Below are positions 6,413 to 10,945 of a DNA stretch of 10,945 bases, piece after piece. The notes under the pieces were generated by a model, which ran no database searches, was not told where the DNA came from, and saw only the letters and a list, made by a program, of their open reading frames with translations. The stretch is from Cephalothrix simula (taxonomy: Eukaryota > Nemertea > Palaeonemertea > Archinemertea > Cephalotrichidae), in NCBI GenBank assembly GCA_035591015.1, contig JAXIUW010212509.1, positions 1 through 10,945 of the forward strand. The letters run 5' to 3'. The translations under genes and the position numbers were made by a program. How positions within the stretch are numbered: position 1 is the first letter of the stretch; every line of letters starts with the position of its first letter.

Positions 6413-9400
6413 GTATCCTTTTATTACAACATGATGATAAATATAAGCCTATTTTTTGTAGTTTTAAAATGTTTATTGATTGATGTTCTAATTTTTATTT
6501 TTCACTTTTCAGTCATGTTCAAATTCATTTTGTTTCCCAATTTGATTTTGAGGTGTGGGACTTATGTAGAAATATTGGCTTCAGTTTATCATAATATATA
6601 TCATTGAATGCAGAATTTATTGTAGTTTTAGAATATTTATAGTTTTTTATACCTATCTCTTTTGTATTCAAAAGATATTCTTCCTGCAAAAACTAAAAAG
6701 TCCGGAAAAATGATCGATTTTTCTGTTTAGTGTTTTTGTAATATATTCAATTATTGTTGTAAGTTATGACATCATAATCATTTAGGAATAGCCTATTTTG
6801 ACACCTCTACATTATCTAAAATCAATTTTATAATGCATAATGGATTTAAATGACTTTGTCTAGGGCCATTGTGCAAAGTGTGCTGGGAGGCGCGCCGGTA
6901 AAATCAGCCAGAGGAAAACATTGCGCCAAGAAGTCTTTATTACAAATTTGTACCCGCCGTACACAAGTTTTTGATGAGCAAAATAGGTAACAAGGCAAAC
7001 TTTAAATATGTGATAAGCAAAAAAAACGTTACTACCGTTACCAACGTTAATACTGATAACATTTCCACAATCACATTCGTTGCATTTCATAAATTCAGCA
7101 TTCGCCATGCTTGTTGACACAGCACGGTTATAAAAACGATATTCAAAAAATCAGAGTACAAGCGAAAGTTTTCGCTACGTTAATTTGACACTTTGTGTAA
7201 GTGGCAATCTGATTCCGGAAAACCTTTATTTTGAACCCTCTCAGTTCTACATGCAAGAATATGCGCCGTTTGCGCGCCAAATTTATTGCCACAAAATTTT
7301 TCTGCGCTGAATAGAGTTTCTGGCTGATTTTCCATAAACCTGCACCAATTTTTCAACTTTTTTGAAATTTTTTCGCGCCGAATTTATTCAGCACGCCCAG
7401 CCCACTTTGCACAATGGGTCTAGGGATATCGCTCAGTGGTCTAGATAGCTGTTATCCGTTTGAAGTTAAGCAACGATGACCTAGGATAGCAGTTTGATGG
7501 GTAACAGCTAAGCGCGCCGATTCTAACTGTTGTCTCTGGACGACAGGACGGTCCTGTCCATCCTGATCAAGTAGTCACAGTGCTGCTTGTGCTTGTGATT
7601 CTTTTACTGCAGCCTAACTCCTGTTATCACTGCACCATGCTCACTTAAAAGTTCCTCCGTGAACTTGTTTCTAAATGCGGGGGTAAATAATTCGACTTTA
7701 CTTTATCTTGAAAGCTGGGAAAATTTTGTTTTCAAAAGTAAAGTAAAATTATTTACCCTCACCGTTGAAACAAGCTAGTGGGTGAGCTTTTATAAGTGAG
7801 CATGATGCAGTGATCATAGCTGTAAGGGTGTCATAAGAGCCGTCACAAGCAGTACTTTGACTCAGTTGGGTCCAAAATTTTGGGGGGCTGAAGAAAAATC
7901 TGGGGGTGCGAAATAATACAATAATTAGGACGCCTGAGGCGTGAAGCGAGGTGGGACGGTAGTGTGAACGGCGTGGGGTCCAGGGGCCTGCTGCAGGGCC
8001 TCAGGTGGCCCCGAAAGCCAAGCGATTTTAGACCTCAAGGCAGGCCTGGCAGTAATGCATTGCATTGTAAGGCTAATATATTATTCTTTAAAAAAATGTT
8101 GTTATGAGGGAAATTTCATCTGGGGGGGCAAGACTGTCTTGATCCAAAATTTTGGGGGGCAATGCCCCCCAGAGCTACGCCATTGCGACTACTTGATCAG
8201 GGATGGCGAGACAGCCTCGTCGTGCAGAGACAACCATTTGAATTAGCTCACTCAGCAGTAACCCATCTAACTGATAACTTAGGTCAAAGGAACTTGCAGC
8301 AAAGAAAAGAGTAATGAGTACTAGAAATCATAAAAATATTGGAGCTTTCTATGATGTTTTATTTTTTGAGGTATAATTTTTTAGGTAAAATTAGGCCACT
8401 TTCCTCCAGAAGCGATAAAGAAACAAAGCTTACTGAAGCAAACTAGTCGAATGTTTATTTAACTACCACCAATCTTCTAAAGTAATATGACTAAAAAACA
8501 GGATTTTCTTATTCCTTAACATATTCAAGGTATTGCAATCGAGAATTTGATGATGAAAAGATATTAGTCCAACATCAAAAAGCAAAGCATTTTAAATGTC
8601 ATATTTGTCACAAGAAATTATATACTGGTCCAGGTTTATCAATTCATTGTATGCAGGTAAGTTACTTCCTGAAAAAAAGAATGTTTTATTGTCATGATGA
8701 ATACCTAAACTCATTACTCTTATATAATGTGTTTTCAGGTTCATAAAGAGAAAGTAGATAGAGTGCCAAATGCTGTTCCAGGACGAACAAATATAGATAT
8801 TGAAATATATGGAATGGAAGGTATACCTGAAGAGGATATGAGAGCTCATGAAAATTCTAAGTCATCGTGTAAGTTATTTCAATCGATACTTTACGCGAAT
8901 TGCAAAGAAATATATCCAATAAGATTGGTCTTTTCAATCTCCTTAGATTTTTTTCTTTTGAATAACCATATAAACATATAAAAATTTTTCTATACCTTTG
9001 AAACCCCCACTCTGCGGTCATTGCTAAGCAGATCTTAACACACATACTTTAATATTGCCAACCTGTTAGTGTTCCCTTCCCAGATTTTAGCTTATTCACA
9101 GCCCAAACATAGTCACCAATCTTGGCCAAGTAATAACATATCATTTAAGTACCTAGCGGCAGCAACATTAACCCTTTCAGTATGCTAGCACGCTAAAATA
9201 CGGCCCAAGAGAAACTGTTCAAAAAATTAACGTATATTTGGCATAAGGGTTATTTGTGATAAAGCTCGTTATATATTGTGATGTAATTATGATGTCATAA
9301 AACTGTTTTAGAATCGCTAACGTCACTCTTTTTCAATAAGATAATGTTAGTTTGTTACATATAAGCTGCGATCAAAACTGTCTTCAAAATGTACCAAATT

Positions 9401-9778
9401 TTTAGTTGGTGAAGTCACAAACAATTTTTTTGGTTATGATTCAGAATGCTCATCCTATTTCCTAAGGCCTATATAAATCAAGACAGTCGTTTAGCAAGAC
9501 AAACAGTAGTTATTATTTTCGGAATTTATTTCTTTTGGGCGGATTTATCACGGTAATTTGGGTGAAAATCACTCCGTAGTGAAAGGGGTTAAGAATCTCT
9601 GTTACTCTATATTTTACAGCGGAACCTCCAGAGAAAAAGTCTAAAACAGATGATGATTCCCCAGGTGTGTCAAATGGAACCTCTCCAGCTCCATCGATGC
9701 CAATGATGCCACCTATGCCTCCTGGTGGGCCTTTGGGTCCAGGTATGCCTCCTATGCCAATGGGACCCATGGGTTTTG
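6372..9778 (+). CDS. ZNF207: ZNF207 / BuGZ-like zinc-finger protein (first 4 exons, 3' part beyond window)
   Basis: Joined exons 6372-6412, 8530-8656, 8739-8868 and 9620-9778 give 457 nt, 152 codons plus one base. The family is a microtubule-binding, Bub3-stabilising kinetochore and spindle protein that is also nuclear and linked to splicing factors. The start [17 protein letters not shown] is diagnostic. Two C2H2 fingers follow: C13, C16, H29, H34 and C37, C40, H53, H58, with [20 protein letters not shown] almost unchanged from vertebrates. Then come the conserved [20 protein letters not shown] and IPEEDM. After residue 100 comes a KKSKTDDD patch and a Met/Pro/Gly-rich low-complexity segment. 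The Bub3-binding GLEBS motif would lie in the missing part. The start has A at -3 and G at +4. Confidence 0.95.
6858..6865 (+). repeat. Target-site duplication, left copy (GTCTAGGG)
   Basis: It is identical to 7418-7425 and directly abuts the terminal inverted repeat. The empty site can be read as ...GACTTT GTCTAGGG ATATCGC... Confidence 0.8.
6866..7417. mobile_element. Non-autonomous hAT-like transposon (552 bp)
   Basis: The terminal inverted repeat CCATTGTGCAAAGTGTGCTG starts at 6866, and its mirror ends at 7417 with one mismatch over the outer 20 bases. The inner arms continue imperfectly (GGCGCG..., AATCAGCCAGA on the left at about 6903 and its mirror near 7320). Perfect 8-bp target duplications GTCTAGGG flank it (6858-6865 and 7418-7425), the size used by the hAT superfamily. 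No transposase frame is present, so it is a MITE. It sits exactly at the head of the 5S-like SINE, so it is younger than that copy. Confidence 0.8.
7418..7425 (+). repeat. Target-site duplication, right copy (GTCTAGGG)
   Basis: It is the exact partner of 6858-6865. It continues directly into ATATCGCTCAGTGGTCTAGA, the head of the SINE. Confidence 0.8.
7426..7705 (+). mobile_element. 5S rRNA-like SINE, copy 1
   Basis: 7451-7509 follows the internal-promoter half of arthropod 5S rRNA. GAAGTTAAGCAACG (7462-7475) matches box A (insect GAAATTAAGCAGCG). ACCTAG (7480-7485) lies at the intermediate element. GTTTGATGGGTAACAGC (7492-7508) matches box C (insect CTTAGATGGGGGACCGC). Just upstream, TCGCTCAGTGG (7429-7439) resembles a tRNA A box. 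A conserved body follows (hairpin GGACGACAGGACGGTCCTGTCC at 7538-7559, then TGATCAAGTAGTCAC) and a tail running to about 7705. A SINE3-type 5S-derived retroposon is the best reading. It is not a functional 5S gene: the 5' half is absent. Confidence 0.65.
7630..7815. repeat. Palindromic junction of the two SINE tails
   Basis: Arms 7630-7705 and 7734-7815 are inverted copies: CTCACTTAAAAG, ACTTGTTTC, GGGTAAATAATT and ACTTTACTTT pair with their mirrors. The spacer is about 28 bp and itself contains TTGAAA...TTTTCAA. In RNA this would make a strong hairpin. Confidence 0.7.
7734..8310 (-). mobile_element. 5S rRNA-like SINE, copy 2 (inverted, interrupted)
   Basis: The reverse complement of about 8185-8310 repeats copy 1: TTTGACCTAAGTTATCAG, TTAGATGGGTTACTGC (box C-like), GGTTGTCTCTGCACGAC and CTGATCAAGTAGTCGCAATG. 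The element resumes at about 7855 and runs to 7734 (TGCTTGTGACGGCTCTTATG..., ATCACTGCATCATGCTCACTT). The box A region is degraded. An insertion of about 320 bp splits it. The two copies meet tail to tail near 7720. Confidence 0.6.
7865..8183. mobile_element. Insertion inside SINE copy 2, hAT-like right end
   Basis: About 320 bp interrupt the copy-2 body. The same 18-base string TCCAAAATTTTGGGGGGC occurs at 7871-7888 and 8143-8160, so the two ends are in direct, not inverted, order there. The right end GGGGGGCAATGCCCCCCAG followed by AGCTACGCCATTG resembles the TGGCGTAGC ends of widespread hAT-type repeats. The centre (7925-8050) is GC-rich. The left end (CAGTTGGGTCC) is not a clean mirror and the target duplication is ambiguous. 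Confidence 0.45.
8530..8656 (+). CDS. ZNF207: ZNF207 exon 2 (both zinc fingers)
   Basis: It completes W14 and encodes residues 15-56, beginning [20 protein letters not shown]. It supplies seven of the eight zinc ligands. The acceptor is ATTCAAG and the donor GTAAGTT. This is the best-conserved exon in the window. Confidence 0.96.
8739..8868 (+). CDS. ZNF207: ZNF207 exon 3
   Basis: Residues 57-99 plus one base. It begins [18 protein letters not shown], so it contains the last zinc histidine (H58), then [15 protein letters not shown] and a short insect-like AHENSKSS end in place of the longer vertebrate Arg/Gln-rich segment. The acceptor is TTTTCAG and the donor GTAAGTT. Intron 2 is only 82 bp. 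Confidence 0.95.
8869..9619. other. ZNF207 intron 3, no gene seen
   Basis: This 751-bp intron has donor GTAAGTT and acceptor TTTTACAG. It contains a TATATAAA at 9469-9476 and a few TGATGT/TGACATCA-like strings, none placed to suggest a promoter. Both flanking exons are phase 1, so an extra alternative exon would be tolerated, but no candidate matching the family was found. Confidence 0.6.
9620..9778 (+). CDS. ZNF207: ZNF207 exon 4 (Met/Pro-rich low complexity)
   Basis: It completes S100 and encodes 52 further residues plus one base. It starts [19 protein letters not shown] and then turns into Pro/Met/Gly repeats such as [10 protein letters not shown] and [12 protein letters not shown]. Such segments in this family are disordered and support phase separation on microtubules. 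The acceptor is TTTTACAG and the donor GTAAGTG. It ends in phase 1, so the protein continues past the window. Confidence 0.9.
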
Positions 9779-9904
9779 GTAAGTGAAATAGTTTATTAAT
9801 TGTCGTGTTACAGATGAAGGATGATAGAAGATGGAAGGTAGGGGGTTGAAATATACCTGACTTTTTAAAGAGTGAAACAAATAAACAAATGGATGAGAGA
9901 ATTT

Positions 9905-10528
9905 GTTGAGCCATGACTTGGTGTTAGCTAATCGTCCCCTCCGGCTCTCCCCCGTCAGTTTCTCATATTAGGGGTATAGGAACCCCATAACCTATATATG
10001 ATTAGAAAGGGCATGCAAAATGAGGAACCGAGATTGTAATTTCATGTCCCTATCACCACCTGGTTGAGGGTGGTGGTGGTAAATGTGCGAAAAAACATCA
10101 CAAATTATTGATTTTTAAAATTTTGGCTAACAGGATAATAGAAACCCCCATAAACTACTTATCGATGGAAAGGCATGTAAAATGCAGTTCAAGGGTGGTA
10201 GTTTTATCACCCTACCACGACCTGGTGGAAAATTGCGGCTAAAAATGTTTGAATTGATTTTAAACATTTTTGACCACCATTTTACTGCATTTGGCTTGCC
10301 TATTCCATCGATGTATAGTTTATGGGCTTCCTATTATCCTGTTTACCAAAAATAACAAAAACCAATAATTTGATGATTTTCGCTAGTTTTTTCGCATTTT
10401 TACCACCACCATCCTCCACCAGGTGGTGATAGGGACATGAAATTACAATCTCGGTTCCTCATTTTGCATGCCCTTTCTAATCATATATAGGATATGGGGG
10501 TAGCTAACACCAAGTCATGCCTCAACCA
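9905..10528. repeat. Large palindromic fold-back element of tandem ~162-bp modules
   Basis: The left arm begins TTGAGCCATGACTTGGTG and the right arm ends CACCAAGTCATGCCTCAA. 9991-10064 is a perfect reverse complement of 10418-10491 (74 bp). Similarity continues inward to a centre near 10256 (AAAAATGTTT...AAACATTTTT). The left arm holds about 50 extra bases at 9934-9985. Within the left arm a module repeats at about 162 bp: AACCCCATAA...GGCATGCAAAATGAGG and AACCCCCATAAA...GGCATGTAAAATGCAG. No coding capacity is visible. Weaker inverted similarity extends outward to about 9865 and 10555. Confidence 0.8.
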
Positions 10529-10945
10529 ATTTTGCCATCCATTCGTGTACTTTAAAAAAATTATGCACTATTTATTGAACGTTTGGATAAAACTTATTCT
10601 TAATCCTAATTTAGGTTTCTCATTTTAGCGATCTAGCGATTTCCTATATTCTTGTGGCAGGTCCTAAAAAAAGCGAGAAAGCATGTTGGCCCTACCGTAG
10701 TGAACTAACGGGTTTGTACTAATCGTATGGGCTTGCAGAGAGAGAATAAAGTTATATAGAGTTTTTATGTCGCTAGTTTGAGAAACCGATGGTAGGAGGG
10801 TTCTTTGGGCGTATGTAATAGAAGATGTCTTGTCAATGTAATTGTCGTATGTTACTTAAGGGTACATGTCGTAAATTTTTTATCATACTATACTATTCCA
10901 CATAATATTGATTCGCCAGAAAACACGAAAATGTGATTTTAGAAA
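10529..10945. other. ZNF207 intron 4 continuation, nothing recognised
   Basis: This is AT-rich sequence after the fold-back element. A GTGGCAG at 10654-10660 could act as an acceptor in the right phase, but the short frame behind it (GPKKSEKACWPYRSEL, then a stop) does not resemble ZNF207. The next true exon is expected further right. Confidence 0.5.

Larger units (their letters stand above)
6413..8529. other. ZNF207 intron 1, nested transposable elements
   Basis: This 2,117-bp intron has donor GTATCC and acceptor ATTCAAG. 6413-6857 is AT-rich with nothing recognised. 6858-7425 is a hAT-like element with its target duplications. From 7426 to about 8310 lie two inverted copies of a 5S-like SINE with an insertion in one. 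8310-8529 is featureless apart from the acceptor. A hydrophobic open frame at 6404-6607 crosses the donor and is spurious. Confidence 0.75.

Noticed and set aside
6404-6607. Hydrophobic plus-strand frame resembling a membrane peptide
   Set aside because: It starts within ZNF207 exon 1, in another frame, and runs through the donor into a T-rich intron. T-rich codons explain the hydrophobicity.
7451-7509. Functional 5S rRNA gene
   Set aside because: Only the internal-promoter half is similar, the 5' half of 5S rRNA is missing, and the sequence continues as a repeated body shared with copy 2. A retroposon fits better.
9469-9500. TATATAAA with a following CAGT as an internal promoter in ZNF207 intron 3
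   Set aside because: AT-rich DNA gives such matches often, and no gene or small RNA is visible downstream on the plus strand other than exon 4.
9513-9914. Minus-strand frame with collagen-like Gly-X-Y repeats ([13 protein letters not shown])
   Set aside because: It is the antisense of ZNF207 exon 4, whose Pro/Met/Gly codons read as Gly/Pro on the other strand. The plus-strand exon has correct splice sites and family context.
10654-10722. ZNF207 exon 5 after GTGGCAG
   Set aside because: The phase would fit, but the encoded peptide is short, unlike the family's Pro/Met-rich segment, and soon reaches a stop.

Overview
This window is eukaryotic, almost certainly animal and most likely insect or another arthropod. 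It is AT-rich. Its coding sequence lies in short exons with GT...AG introns, and the non-coding DNA is full of degenerate repeats. Two conserved animal genes could be assembled exon by exon, with every reading frame agreeing across every junction. They are named from remembered family sequences, not from a database search. The species cannot be named from this sequence.

Left half, minus strand, 5973 down to 842: ten exons (858 nt, 286 codons) of a WBP11/SIPP1/NpwBP-type splicing factor. The start codon is present. The C-terminal part lies beyond the left edge or was not recognised. Right half, plus strand, from 6372: four exons (457 nt) of a ZNF207/BuGZ-type protein, including the start codon and both zinc fingers. 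The gene continues past the right edge. The two genes are head to head, with 398 bp between their ATGs. That interval probably holds a shared bidirectional promoter; it contains two GCCATTTTG motifs, a TGACGTA motif and two oppositely facing CCAAT boxes.

The long introns are where transposable elements accumulate. WBP11 intron 8 holds a rearranged inverted repeat. Its intron 7 holds a GC-richer unclassified block. Its intron 1 holds an 839-bp element with TA flanks and CCAGACT ends, plus a 347-bp element rich in ATCGATTA-like motifs between copies of an 8-bp direct repeat. ZNF207 intron 1 holds a 552-bp hAT-like non-autonomous element with a perfect 8-bp target-site duplication. It has inserted at the head of a 5S-rRNA-like SINE, which lies tail to tail with a second inverted copy that carries its own insertion. 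ZNF207 intron 4 holds a palindrome of about 620 bp built of roughly 162-bp modules. The far left (1-841) holds another diverged inverted repeat.

WBP11 is a nuclear pre-mRNA splicing factor, and ZNF207/BuGZ is a microtubule- and Bub3-binding mitotic protein. A shared promoter would couple two housekeeping and cell-division functions. The less familiar content is the repeat layer: at least six separate fold-back-capable structures, most inside introns, and a 5S-derived SINE pair.
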